Assembly: GCA_013339895.1 (NCBI GenBank)
Contig: JABACO010000009.1
Location: forward strand, 10,123,625-10,187,624
From: Ephydatia muelleri
Lineage: Eukaryota > Porifera > Demospongiae > Spongillida > Spongillidae
Length of the DNA: 64,000 bases
Direction of reading: 5' to 3'
The position numbers were made by a program, and so were the translations under genes. Each line of letters starts with the position of its first letter. The first letter of the stretch is position 1. Of the stretch, positions 11,600 through 22,546 are shown piece by piece. The notes below the pieces were generated by a model. It was not told the DNA's origin and did not search any database. It saw only the letters and a list, made by a program, of their open reading frames with translations.

Positions 11600-14500
11600 C
11601 ACACATGCACACACATATCCCTACTATATGCACATGTAATACGTTATGGTTCCACTTCCTCAGGAGGAGATAGTCAAACTCCAGACCATCAACCTGGCTG
11701 CCAAGCTGTGTACAGTTAACCCCAAACAGACCAGACTTCTATGCCAGTACATTCTCAATATGGCCAAGTACGATCAGAATTATGACGTCAGAGATCGGGC
11801 GAGGTTTTTGAGGCAACTGGTCCAACCTGAGGGAGAGGTGAGCGAGAGATGGGTGGGGGCTGTTAAAGGTGACTCTGATCCTGCATCATCATGTAGCAAG
11901 ACACAGCGCTGTCACAGTATGCAAAGAAGATACTAATGGCAACAAAGCCAGCTCCAGTGTTGGAATCCAACTACAAAGGTGTGGGTGTGCAGGGATGTGG
12001 GTGCATGTGTCTGTGTGTGTGTGTGCAGGTGTGTGTGTCTGTATTATGTGTGTGCAGGGATGTATGGGTGCATGTGTGTGTGTGTGGGTATGTCCATCTC
12101 ACCCCTTGACTCAATGGTGCTCTCAGCTCGTGCTCAGTGGCAGCTGGGTAGCCTCTCTCATCTGCTGAATGCCCAAGCCACTGGCTACATCCGTTGTCCG
12201 ACTTCCCGGCTGAGGCCCCAGACCCTTCTGTTCGAGTTGTTGAGGTTTGTATTTTTATATGTTAGGTTGGAGTGTTGATGTGACCACACCCTTTTTGTGG
12301 GCGTGGTCATCCCCCAGGAACCAGTGGCTGTTTCATCCGCTGGTAAGCAGGAGGAGAAGAAGGGCAAGAAGGTGGGAGGTGGTTTCTATGATGACACTGA
12401 CAAAGAAGGCACGTGGGTGGGATTTGTGTTTGTTTTCCCTGTTGTCATGGCGACAGTGTCTATGTTTGCAGAAGAGGAGGAAGATGTGTACTCGTCTATA
12501 TCAGGCAGTGATGAGTCTGGGGAAGAGGAGGAATCTGATCCGAGACAGAAGAGTCAGGTTGGTACCAGATTTTGGAACTGAGCCAGTCGTTGTGACCTGT
12601 CCACACACAAGTGTGCTAATGTCTGATGTACAGTATCATGATGCATTATGTTATTGTACAAGCTGTGCTCTGTAGCAATCTCAGGTGTGTGGGTGGGTGG
12701 GTGGGTTGGGTGTGTGTGTGTGAAGTCTTAGAGAGTTGTTAAAAACAGGTACAACAACTTTCATTGTATTTCACATGATAAGAATAGCCATTGGGAGCTA
12801 AATACAAACTTGATAAAGCACACCATGGACACAAGGGTTATTTTGAAAGTGAAAATCCTTTGCTAGTGTTGTCTGTTACTGTTAGCTTGTGAGATAACCA
12901 TTTCAGGACACATCATTTGATGGTTTTATACAAGGTATAACTCAAGCACTACATGTATTCGTGCTGATTGGCTGAATGATGTCAGCAAATTATGCATATG
13001 TCTGTGTTGTGTGTGCATTTCAGAAGAGGAGGACACTTCTGAGGAAGAAGAGAAGTCAGGTGATGATAAAAAGAAAGAGGAAGACAGTGAGGAGGAGGAG
13101 GAGGAGGAGGAGGAGGACTCGAGTGAGTCAGAAGAAGATGCACTCCAAGCCCTGCAGCAACGCTATGGCAAGAAGCCAGTTGAAAAAGAGGTAATCGCCA
13201 TTTCGGGCAGTAGGTGGTCAATCCATTTTACCCTGCACACAGAAACCAAGTGAATCATCGGAGGAGGAGGAAAGCGCCAGCGAGAAGAGCAGCTCTGAAG
13301 AGTCTGAAGAGGCTGAGTCACCCAAGGCAAAACCAAAGCCCATTGCTAAGGGTGATTGCCTGCAACACACATTTCCTTCACAAATGCTTACTTTGGCAAT
13401 CGCTACCCCTCCTCCCCCATCTCCTAGACCGCTCCAGCTGCAAAAAAGGAGTCATCACTGCTGCTTCTGGATGACTGTGAGTTGACCACCTTGATGTGTG
13501 CTTGAGGTGATGGATGGCCTTCTGTTTGCCTGGCGGGATGTGTCGTATTGCAGGGGACAGTGCACCCACTGTTGCCACTGTTGCAACCTTGGCAACGGGA
13601 GATATGCTTAAGCCATTGGCGTCAACTGCAGGAGCTGGAGCAGTGACCAAGGGTGTAGATTCATCTGCAGGCTATAAGGTGTGTAACCTTACTTCAGGTG
13701 TGCGGTAGTCTATCCCTCCACCTCCTCCATCCCTCTTTCTTCACCACCTTCATCTTCCCTCCTCACCTCCTCCTCCTACCTACCCTCCCTATCTCCTCCA
13801 CCTCCTACCGCTCCTTTCTCCAGTTTGCTGTGCCTACATATGTACCCAAGCAGGCATACGACTTGTTAAACCGCATTTCTGGAAATGGTTTATCGGTCAC
13901 CTACACCTACACACGGCGACCACACCTCTCTTCCTCCAAGATGATTGGGTTTGAACTGCTGTTCCAGAACACCTCCAGTTCCTCAATCAGCAACATTGAG
14001 ATCAACAAGTCTCAACTCCAGTCAGGAATGCAGATGACAGATATACCCACCATACCTCAGCTAGGTCCTGGGGCCTCCATTTCTGTTAGTCTGGGTATTA
14101 ACTTCAATGACACACTGCAACCAGCAAGTTTTAACATCTGGTATGCAGTGATGGGAGTGTTTGCATGGTGTGTGTGGGTGTGGGTGTAATTTAATGGCAT
14201 TTGCAGTGTGGCACAGGGAATGAAGTACCCCGTACAAATCGAGCCTCTTGTTGGGGAGGTGTTGAAGCCTGTTTCTATGTCGGAGGAAGATTTTATCACA
14301 ATGCAAGGTACTGTGGGAAGGGGAAACTGCAGGGACTCTTCTCTCCCTCTACCCCATTTACTGCATCTGTCCTCTCCATTTTCACTGTTTCTCCTATCCC
14401 TCCCTCCCCATTCGCATGTTATCATATACCTTCTATAATCATCTCAGAAAAACTCACTGGAATGCATGAAGGAACAGACAAGGCCCTTGTCCTGGCCTCA

Positions 14501-14735
14501 GTGACCAACGAAAGCATTAAGAAGACCATCCTGGAAAAGGTCAACATGTTCTCTGTCGACACCCTAGACGCCACCCTCATTCAGGTTTGCAGCTGTCACC
14601 TTTTCTTCTGGAGTGCCTGTGCTGCTTACATTGACACGGAAGGAGGGCGTGATTCGTATAAATGTGAACACTGAAAAGATGGTTGTTAATCAAGTGCTTG
14701 TGAAGGCAGTGAAACAAGCTCTTTCCAATGTCTGA
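6086..14735 (+). CDS. AP3B1: AP-3 adaptor complex subunit beta
   Basis: Large subunit of the AP-3 coat that sorts cargo from endosomes to lysosome-related organelles. An AP3B1/AP3B2-type single copy is assumed.

Exons: 6086-6237, 6391-6466, 6748-6822, 7099-7290, 7651-7715, 7804-7869, 8002-8184, 8495-8674, 8973-9074, 9816-9869, 10210-10280, 10386-10447, 10629-10761, 10812-10881, 11145-11201, 11298-11409, 11664-11837, 11897-11978, 12127-12244, 12318-12561 (may hold a small intron), 13024-13190, 13243-13351, 13428-13476, 13554-13678, 13824-14140, 14207-14307 and 14448-14735.

The HEAT trunk ([75 protein letters not shown]) is almost identical to vertebrate AP3B. An acidic Ser/Glu hinge follows (exons 20-23), then the beta-3 C-terminal appendage ([15 protein letters not shown] to ALSNV).

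Exons 6, 11, 12, 13, 16, 19, 23/24 and 28 each carry a length error that breaks the frame; see findings. Confidence 0.93.
7301..7330. repeat. (GA)n microsatellite
   Basis: About 15 GA units just inside AP3B intron 4, directly after the donor. Confidence 0.9.
8236..8475. repeat. (GT)n and GTGC-rich microsatellite in AP3B intron 7
   Basis: Long GT array with interspersed GTGCGTGTGC variants. All frames are open because no stop can form, producing meaningless Val/Cys open frames on + and Thr/His ones on -. Confidence 0.95.
9125..9780. repeat. About 20-bp G-rich minisatellite in AP3B intron 9
   Basis: Roughly 30 imperfect copies of GTGATGGTGACTGRGGTAGT, with runs such as GGGGACTGGGG. It fills the intron between the donor at 9075 and the exon at 9816. 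The G-clusters on the + (transcribed RNA) strand could favour quadruplexes. Confidence 0.9.
10500..10620. repeat. CA-rich tract in AP3B intron 12
   Basis: CA repeats with CACACTACACAT interruptions ending just before exon 13. Confidence 0.8.
11480..11625. repeat. CA-rich microsatellite in AP3B intron 16
   Basis: CACACA blocks interspersed with CACGCA, CATGCA and TATACA. It lies between the exon ending at 11409 and the exon at 11664. Confidence 0.85.
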
Positions 14736-15394
14736 TAGCTAGGAATTAGAGAATTTGACAATGATTTACAAATTAGCTATTAGGTGTTTGAGTGATGCAG
14801 GTTCTGTATGTATTATATATGTATTATACATGTATATCTCACTGTAACGTTAGAAATTGTTTTATTACGGGATAATACGCGGTAAAAACCATCGTGAGTA
14901 TGACTAGCCAATTTTCCAAACTACAGAAAACAAAGGGAAAGGGGTAACAACGCTATATCAAATGACGATGCGTTTAAATAAGCAAAGATCATATCCGTCT
15001 ATCGTGGAAGTATCGTAACGACATGGCAGCTCTACCTAATCTTTAAATGCAGCTACACAATAACATAATGGCTGCGTTCTTTCTGTCAACACACCACGTT
15101 TGGAAAATGGTCGAAAATAATAATATACGGACGGAGTTACACGGGAATAGGCGGATAAAATAACATTTTTGACAGCTTGCATACGGAACGGATCGGGGTT
15201 AATTCCGTGAGCAGAAAATGGCGCCTTGCTATTGAGTTCCTTGGATCGAGCCGCACCCCGCTACTCGTTTTATATGTACGTGTCGATACAAAGAATATTC
15301 CACGCCTGCTTCCAAGAAAACAAAAGCGAGTAAAAGCTGCCATCTTTTTTACCTTGATTGATACGTGTCGAAGGTGCCTACTGTATAAAATTTC
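14736..15394. other. Intergenic / AF9 upstream region
   Basis: AP3B 3' flank followed by the presumed promoter and 5' UTR of the AF9/ENL gene. The stretch is AT-rich to about 15150. I see no coding exon or repeat in it. Confidence 0.5.
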
Positions 15395-16636
15395 ATGGCT
15401 GGACAGGTGGGTTCCTGCATGTTGTGCTGCGTTATACTTAGTGTGAAACTGCTCTCTAATACTGTGACCCGTAGCTGCTCGTTTGACGCTTGTACTGGTT
15501 AATTATTGTTTGCCCGCCAATTTTATAATTATGCAAACGTGCGTTTTTGCCCTGCCCTAGTCGGGTGCAAATAAAGCTTGTCTTGGGGCATTCTGCTCAG
15601 TGGCGGAAAAAAACCGACCACAGAAGGCTACACGCATGATTGGACGGTCATCGTCAAGGGTGAGGAGGGACACGAAATAAAGCACTTCGTAGAGAAGGTG
15701 GTATTTTACCTCCACGAGAGCTTCCCAAAACCTAAAAGAGGTAATCCGCATGGATGATGTGTAAATTATGGAACTAAAATTGTATTTATTGTTTTGTATT
15801 AACGGTTGACTTTTTCCTCTCTGGTGAAGTGGTGAAGGATCCTCCCTTCCAAGTATCAGAGTCGGGCTATGGCAGCTTCAACTTGCCTGTAGAGGTCTAT
15901 TTTCGCAACAAGGATGAACCTAAGAAAGTGAAATTCGACTACGACCTGTTGCTTCCAAACTTAAATGACCCGCCAATTAACCAAATCAGGAGTGAGTGCC
16001 TCACATTCCAGAATCCCAGCGAAGAGTTTCGGCAGAAGCTGCTGAAAGCTGGGGGGGGTGGTCAGTAATGGTCCTCCCGTGCCGCTTAATGACAAGCCGA
16101 AGACCCCTCTGCCCGCCCCTGCGCCACCTCCGTCAAATAACTCCATCCCAAGTGCTGCGAGCATCACCAACACGGCTGCTCCAAACCCCACTCCCCTAGC
16201 GTCGAAACTAAAGCGCTCTGGCAGTAGTCTTGAAGAGTCAGCCCCTAAGAAAAAGAAAAAGACGGAAGGAAAAGTGAAGGAGAAAAAGAAGAGAAACTCT
16301 AGCAGTAGTGAGTCTAGTGAATCAGACTCCAGTAGTGAGGGAAGCAACAGTGGCAATGAAGAGGAAGCAACAGTGGTCACCAAGGTGCCAAAGAGTGCGA
16401 AGAAGTCGTCCCCGAACAACTGGGACACCTCTTCGCTGAAGCGCCTCCACAAGCAGCTCAACTCGCTGCAAGACCCACAGCAACTGCAGGAGATTGTAAA
16501 CATCATCGAACAAACTGGCCTCTATAATCTAACAGCATCTACATTTGATTTTGATCTCTGTAAATTAGATGACCAAACCCTTAGCAAATTGAGTAAGTTT
16601 GTAGAGCCTTCACCATCGAGCACAAGTAGTTTCTAA
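15395..16636 (+). CDS. MLLT3: AF9/ENL YEATS-domain protein (MLLT3/MLLT1 type)
   Basis: Acyl-lysine histone reader of the super elongation complex and DOT1L complex; nuclear. Exons: 15395-15406 (ATG, MAGQ), 15561-15741, 15830-16636.

The YEATS domain runs from [13 protein letters not shown] through [13 protein letters not shown] and [19 protein letters not shown] to [15 protein letters not shown] and [13 protein letters not shown] Pro/Ser linker, a Lys/Ser/Glu-rich stretch, and the C-terminal ANC1-homology domain follow, with [17 protein letters not shown] and [14 protein letters not shown]. That domain binds AF4, DOT1L, BCOR and CBX8 partners in vertebrates. One homologue cannot be assigned to MLLT1 versus MLLT3, since that split is vertebrate.

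Three one-base problems break the frame: the exon 1/2 phase, an A7 run at 15607-15613 (A6 restores the frame) and a G8 run near 16052-16059 (G7 restores it). Confidence 0.92.
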
Positions 16637-16958
16637 GAAGTGCAAGACTCTTGTGTTGCTATAATCGTTAGTTTCTCACAATAGCTTGTACCTTTTTTTT
16701 TTGGTCTAGGGCCCTATCATTTGCATGTGTACTCATTCAAAGCATGTAAGTGTAAATTTGGACTTTCTCTGTGGATGTACTTTCTCTTTTATTCTTTTTT
16801 TTTTTCTTTGTTCAAAACTGATGACACTGGCTATTGCATCCGTTTCCACCCTACCCACAATACATGTGTACACATATAACATCAAAGGTGTGCTTGTGTT
16901 GCAGTTGTGATTCCATGTAATGCTTTGCCACACCATATCAGTGTTGTAGGGGTTTGTT
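16637..16958. other. Convergent 3' region between AF9/ENL and the LRR gene
   Basis: Poly-T-containing, non-coding sequence. The two genes end tail-to-tail about 320 bp apart. No other feature is supported. Confidence 0.6.
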
Positions 16959-17705
16959 TTAAGCATCCACAAACACAAAGTCAAGTTGCATCCAAAGGGG
17001 CCTTGGGTTGAGTTCATGGTTCAAAGCATTGCCTCTCAAGTCCAGTTTTGAAAGTGTTAGGGATGAAATGAGAACATCAGCTATAGCCTGGGGTATATAT
17101 GTGATTCTGTTCTTTTGTAGATTAACATTTGCCACCTGCATTGACATCAGCACCTCTGGAAAATTTTCAAGGAGGTTACTCTCCAAATTAAGAATCCTCA
17201 ACTGCTGCAACCTAAGAAAACATGGATTCAAAAGTTGCACTTTGTTCTTCGCTAGTGACAGCCATTTAAGATTAGACAAACTTGCGAACTCATCACAAAC
17301 ACAGTTAATTTCGTTGCCTTCCAAGGATAGCGTCTCAAGGAGCGGCAGGTGACATAGTTCTGTTGGAAAAGAGCTTAGCTGCGCGAAGGAGAGCCACAGC
17401 GCCCTCAGGTTCGTGAGGCACACAAATGACGCGGGAAGGCAGCACAGTTTATTATGGCTCAGGTTAAGAAACGTCAAAGACTTAAGAGCAGCTATTTTTT
17501 CAGGAAGGAGGGTAAGCTCATTGTTTTCCAACGATAGTTCCTTCAGGTGGCTCAGGCACGTGATCTCGTCGGGTGGCATTATAATACTGTTGTCATTCAA
17601 CAGAAGCACTTCCAGACCTTCAAATTTCGTGACTTTTGCGGGTATTACTTTCAAATTTTGATGACTTAAATTGAGCAACGTAATACTACTAGTGCTGTCG
17701 GCCAT
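16959..17705 (-). CDS. Leucine-rich repeat protein (SHOC2-like plant-type LRRs)
   Basis: Intronless 248-residue protein. From residue about 8 it holds some ten 23-residue repeats of the form L..L.L..N.L..LP..: LNLSHQNLKVIPAKV, LEVLLLNDNSIIMPPDEI, LKELSLENNELTLLPEKI, LTFLNLSHNKLCCLPASF, LETLSLEGNEINCVCDEF, LKWLSLAKNKVQLLNPCF, LRILNLESNLLENFPEVL. It has no signal peptide, membrane span or catalytic domain, so it is likely an intracellular scaffold. The repeat type resembles LRRC57/58/69 and SHOC2, but I cannot assign an orthologue. Confidence 0.85.
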   Translation of the reverse strand: MADSTSSITLLNLSHQNLKVIPAKVTKFEGLEVLLLNDNSIIMPPDEITCLSHLKELSLENNELTLLPEKIAALKSLTFLNLSHNKLCCLPASFVCLTNLRALWLSFAQLSSFPTELCHLPLLETLSLEGNEINCVCDEFASLSNLKWLSLAKNKVQLLNPCFLRLQQLRILNLESNLLENFPEVLMSMQVANVNLQKNRITYIPQAIADVLISSLTLSKLDLRGNALNHELNPRPLWMQLDFVFVDA

Positions 17706-18049
17706 TGTTTTAATTCATTACGTTTATTTTTCACACGATGACGTCAAATAGAGGTGTGTTGTGCTGTGATGTTTGTACTGTAAACAGGCTAAACTGAAAC
17801 CACAACAGTGATGCATATCACACCAGTTTCAGTACGTACACAATGCAGCTAATAATTGAATTGTATACTTTTTTTTTTTATCCCAGATTCGCACATCAAT
17901 TTCTGATAACCCATTTTAAACCCTTTTGGTTCTAAATGGTGGTTAACCCATATATAGAAGTATTCTGATGACATCATCACATCATCATTGGACGAGCTAA
18001 GCTAGGCAAACAAAATAGAGGCGAAACTGAGTTACCACTTCTGATTGAA
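17706..18049. promoter_or_regulatory. Bidirectional promoter, LRR gene / ABHD17
   Basis: 344 bp between divergent starts. A perfect TGACGTCA (CRE/ATF) palindrome lies at 17739-17746, about 35 bp from the LRR start. Function is inferred. Confidence 0.55.
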
Positions 18050-19842
18050 ATGAATGGGCTGTCTTGCTCTGAGCTATGCTATTTGTTCTGTTGCCCGCCC
18101 TGTCCTTCCAGAATTGCGGCCAAGCTAGCGTTTCTTCCGCCTGAATCTACCTACACCTTCGAAGATGATCAGGATGGCCAGTGCACGCTGCGGCTGACGG
18201 AAAGGTCAGAGTGGCAGTACGGCCACCAAGAGATGGGCGGAATTGAAGTGTTTCGTACGAGAACAAGGAAGGGAAACAGTATTGCTTGTATGTACGTTAA
18301 GAATTCTGAGAACCCGGCCTACACCATTCTCTTCTCCCACGGCAATGCGGTCGACATTGGTCAAATGTCGAGCTTCTACGTAGGACTAGGCAACAGAGTC
18401 AACTGCAACGTCTTTGCTTACGACTATTCTGGATACGGCCAAAGTACGGGAAGCCCCTCAGAAGCGAACATATACGCGGACATAGAGGCGGCGTGGAACG
18501 CACTCTGTACGAGGTACAACTTGGCGCCTAGCTCCATTTTGGTGTACGGCCAAAGTATTGGCACTGTGGCCACAGTCGACTTGGCGTCGCGGAGAGAAGT
18601 GGGCGGGGTAATTCTTCATTCTCCGCTGATGTCGGGGATGAGGGTGGCATTCCCCAAGACACAACGATCGTGGTGCTGCGATCCGTTTCCCAGGTACAGA
18701 AACTAGCTAGGGTGCAACTGGTCTGTGTGGTATGCCTATGTACGGTGTGGTTTATGTGTGCAGGTGGTATGTGTGCAGGTGGTATGTGTATGTGTAAGTG
18801 TTATGGGTGGGGTATGGTGTGGTGGTGTGGTGGTGGAATGGCGGTGCTGTGCATGGCATTCATGTGTGTTGTGGTGTGGCATTTATGTGGGTTTACACAA
18901 CTCGGTGTTCCAATAGACAGTGACAGACAGTGTACTGTGTGATGGGCCTATGTATGCTTCTAGAGAAAAAAATGTATGTATTTTTTCAACCTCATTCCAG
19001 TGTGTGTGAGTATAATTCCTCACTCTCCGAATGAAAGCAGTTACCAAACATACTAGCCAAATCCAAAGCTTGTCTCGTGTGTGCCAAGCCTTTATATTCA
19101 TGATGCTGGCTGACCATGGTACCCATCTGACTGTGTGTGTGTCCTCTGCTAGGGAAGCAGGAACTCTGTACAAGCCATACTCAATGGAAGCTGATAGCGA
19201 CCCTTTTTCTCCCTTTCTTTAAAAAATAAATAAATTTAAAAAACAAGTTTTGGACTCCTAAGTTAGGGGCAATGTTTCATTCCAATTGTCACTCTTGTTA
19301 CAATTGTTCCACATTGTTGCTGAAACTGAAATTTAATGTGAAATTATTCAGGGTGGTTAGGTGAGCCTTTGTGCTAATCGGCATGTTGTGTTGTAGCTGT
19401 GGGTTGTATTAAAATGCAATTGAAAGTAACACCTGATTTGGAGGTAGTTAGGGTGTGCTCCTCTCTGGATGTTTTGTTTGTTGTTGTTGTAATTGTAGTT
19501 ACCATAGTTACTGCATTATGGCCTCTTATTGCATTTCATTCATCTGCAAGTGCTGTGATTGGACTCATACTGGGGACGATGATTGTAGTACTGGCATCGT
19601 GACACAGTATTTCTATCTACAGTATTCAGAAGATATCCAGAGTGACATCACCTGTTCTTGTGATCCATGGCACAGACGATGAAGTAATCGACATCTCCCA
19701 TGGAATAGCCATCTACGAGGGTGCCCCTCAAGCCGTCGAACCTCTGTGGGTGGAAGGAGCTGGCCACAATGATGTCGAGCTCTATCCACAGTACCTTGAC
19801 AGATTAAGACGGTTCATTGAGCAAGACCTTGCAAGCCATTGA
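18050..19842 (+). CDS. ABHD17: ABHD17-type palmitoyl-protein thioesterase
   Basis: Serine hydrolase that depalmitoylates membrane proteins such as Ras and PSD-95 in vertebrates. Two exons, 18050-18693 and 19623-19842, join in phase through AG/T; total length is about 287 residues.

The N terminus [20 protein letters not shown] keeps the palmitoylated Cys cluster that anchors the family to membranes and is almost identical to the human sequence. The alpha/beta-hydrolase core shows [24 protein letters not shown], the nucleophile elbow VYGQSIGT, the acid residue in HGTDDEVID and the catalytic His in [10 protein letters not shown]. The end [12 protein letters not shown] matches the family. The 929-bp intron has a short GTGGTATGTGTGCAG duplication near 18760. 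Confidence 0.95.
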
Positions 19843-20045
19843 ACAAAAAAGAGTTGTGGTAACATGCTCTGGTGGATTTATTGTCATAACACTTAAAAAA
19901 AAAAAAACACACATGTGGATCACCACATACCACATACCACATACCGTATAATATGTGTTCCCTACAATAAGATCAGCAACTCTTTTGTGTGTCCTCTGTG
20001 AAATGAGTGTGGTTGAAATCATTATTTTCATTATTAGAATTATGA

Positions 20046-20051
20046 CACGTG
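20046..20051. promoter_or_regulatory. CACGTG E-box upstream of INTS14
   Basis: A perfect palindromic E-box 60 bp before the INTS14 start codon, in the 268-bp gap after ABHD17. Confidence 0.45.
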
Positions 20052-20110
20052 GAATTAGTGTCTAGTCGTACTATCCATACGGGGTGCGGGTCAATTGGAA
20101 CTGATACGGA

Positions 20111-22049
20111 ATGCCTACGGTGGTGATATTAGACAAGTCTCTCTCCATGAGGAGGCCAGCGTCGAAGGAAAATTTACATAGCAGGCACAGCTTAGCTTGT
20201 AAAGGATTGGAATGGTTTCTGAACTACATAGGGATGTGTTTCCCGCTCGAATACACCAGCCTTCTGGCCTTTTCATCCGCGTGCGACGTCGTTGTGCCTT
20301 TCACCAGAGACTACGAGCTACTTAAGAGTAAACTAGACGAAGTAACAGTTCAAGACAGGACCGACCTCCACGCCGCACTGGTCACCATGGTGGAAACAAT
20401 GCTAGCGGAATGGGGGTCGTTCGCACCCTGCCAAGCGGTGCTCGTCACTGACGGGTCTCCCGGAGTGAAACACCAAGACGCAGTGTACAAAAGGCAGCCA
20501 CCCTGCATCCCATTTCCTTGCCAGCTGTACGTCGTGTGCGTAGCAACGAATGACGAGCCTCAGTGGGCCAGCAGGCAGAACCAGCTCTGTGAACTGACGG
20601 GTATAACGGGATCGGAAATCTTCGTGCCTTCTGGACCGCTGGGCGAGACGACCGTACAAGAGACGTTTAAACGACTCGTAGCGGTGCACTTTAGACCTTA
20701 CAGCGGCGTCCTCAAGTGCGGCCACCTCAGTTCGAACATCGGGCTCTCTCCACCCCCTTCGGTGCTGCGCTCCAAGCTTCCCGTCTCCATCAGCTTGGAG
20801 AGCCGGTACCCAAGCCTCGATGAGAGCTACCCGAACCTCCAGTACCCAAAGGAGATGGTCATCTGCGGATTCCTCGACATTGTCTCTCTGCCTGTACCAC
20901 CAATACTCACTCGTCATTTTGTCACGGACAGTGAAGTTGACTCCAAGACTTTGGACAACTTTTTGCAAGCGCTGGGGAAGGTCGAGGACTCACCCATCGT
21001 CCCTCCAAAGCAGGATGATTCGGAGAGTGGAAAGCCTTCGTTCAGAGTACTCCTGCATGGTAGCTTGAAGTGCGATTCAAAAGTGGCCCTGGTGCAGCTG
21101 AGGTTAGTAATAACGTAGGCCAATGAGAAAGATGAAGGTGTAGTGAGAGAATGAGATAACATCGCTGTACATACTTGCACACATGTACACATGCACACAT
21201 CATGTACATTTACACAGTGACAGTTGGTTTGGGCTCCTTTTCTCAGCAGTATCGTCCTCATCGAAGAAGTCAAACCTCGTTCTGAGTGTGTTTTATATCC
21301 GAATGCAGATGTCCCTTGGCTTGGGCCGTTCCTGTATTTGGGTCCCAAGGCAAGTGCCCTGCGGATAGGTGAGGATGAGGATTCAGACACTCCCTTCCCG
21401 GTGGCTCCCACTCGCAGCCTCAGCTACCAGATACCGGGGAGTCTGCTGTGGGCTTCAGAGTCCGTCCTCCAAGTGCGTGAGTTGTGTTTGAGCTGCTGAT
21501 CCTTACACTCTCCTGATTGGAGAGTTCCTCACTTTCCCTCACCTCCTCTCCTTCCCTCCTTCCCTCACCTCCTCTCCTTCCCTCACCTCCGTTTCCTTTG
21601 CAGTCTGATATGACCAAGATAATTAGATACAGTCGGAAGCTACCCGAGAAGGAGGGAGCCTTGGTTAAGGTGTGGTTAGGGGAGGGGCTGAGACATCTGC
21701 TGCTATTTATTGATCATTGGGGCATTACGGTTATTGGACATATCGTGGCACACATACACACGCACACACATGCACACACACATACACACGCACACACACA
21801 CACACACACACACTATGTACATACACATGCACACACAATGTGCGAGCACAGGAGCTGAACAAGCTGCGGCTGGCAGCAGTGACCTACAGCATGCCAGAGC
21901 TGATCGACGTACTCTGTGCCGCACTCGCCAAGGAGGAGGCCTGTGCCACTAGTCCCCAGGCCACAGCATTGCTGAACCAATGTGTCCAGTTTCTGTCCAC
22001 CAACAAGAACCCTCTTGAAAGACTGGTTATCACCCAGAAACAATTATGA
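20111..22049 (+). CDS. INTS14: Integrator complex subunit 14 (VWA9)
   Basis: Subunit of the Integrator INTS10-13-14 module, which processes snRNA and attenuates transcription in the nucleus. Exons: 20111-21102, 21218-21472, 21604-21669 and 21852-22049.

The N-terminal VWA domain begins MPTVVILDKSLSMRRPAS (a DxSxS MIDAS) with LVTDGSPG later. The middle beta-barrel contains YSGVLKCGHLSSNIG and FRVLLHGSLKCDSKVALVQL. The C-terminal helical part has SDMTKIIRYSRKLPEKEGAL and ELNKLRLAAVTYSMPELIDVL. Domain order and length (about 500 residues) match human INTS14.

Exon 2 changes frame near 21290: SNLVLSVF is followed by YPNADVPWLGP one frame away, and one extra T in the TTTT run would repair it. Confidence 0.93.
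21752..21845. repeat. CA-rich microsatellite in INTS14 intron 3
   Basis: CACACA tract with CATACA interruptions immediately before the acceptor of the last exon. Confidence 0.85.
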
Positions 22050-22546
22050 ATTGTGCAGGAGGGGCAATTTTTAATACAAGAGAGACCTTTTTTTTTTTTA
22101 ATGCACAGAACAGAAAGGGTAAATGGATGACCACATGGTAACCAAGGGTTACATGAGTTGAAATGCAATAAGAGTCGCTGAGTTGTCCATGTTTTTAGGG
22201 TTAGGTGGTGTCACAACAGTCAACCCTACTTGAAGAAAGTAGAACCAATGCAACACAACAGGCTGTTCACACACATCAGCACTGTTGCATTATCAATGCA
22301 CGTTGATTTATCGTACAAGTGTTGAATAAAAAATTATGATCGTTTTTAGTTGTATTACAAGTGATGAGTTGCCTGGAAAACCACCTATTGTATGGTATAT
22401 TATAGTGAGAGGAAAGGGAAGACCCTGTAACTATGCCAAAATTATGAGGTAACTTTGGTAACAAGAATAGGAGAGAGCACAACAAACATACAATACAATA
22501 TGAACAATCTTCCACAAGGCACAGACACACACACACACACACATGC
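22050..22546. other. Convergent 3' region between INTS14 and PWWP3A
   Basis: Non-coding sequence between the INTS14 TGA and the PWWP3A-like stop. It contains a poly-T tract at about 22089 and AATAAA near 22325 (+ strand). Nothing else is recognised. Confidence 0.5.

Noticed and set aside
6086..14735. AP3B as a pseudogene because of many frame breaks
   Set aside because: All splice sites, the ATG and protein conservation on both sides of each indel are intact, and other genes in the window show the same one-base slips; error is more likely than decay.
20402..20968. 188-residue minus-strand open frame
   Set aside because: Antisense shadow of the INTS14 first exon.
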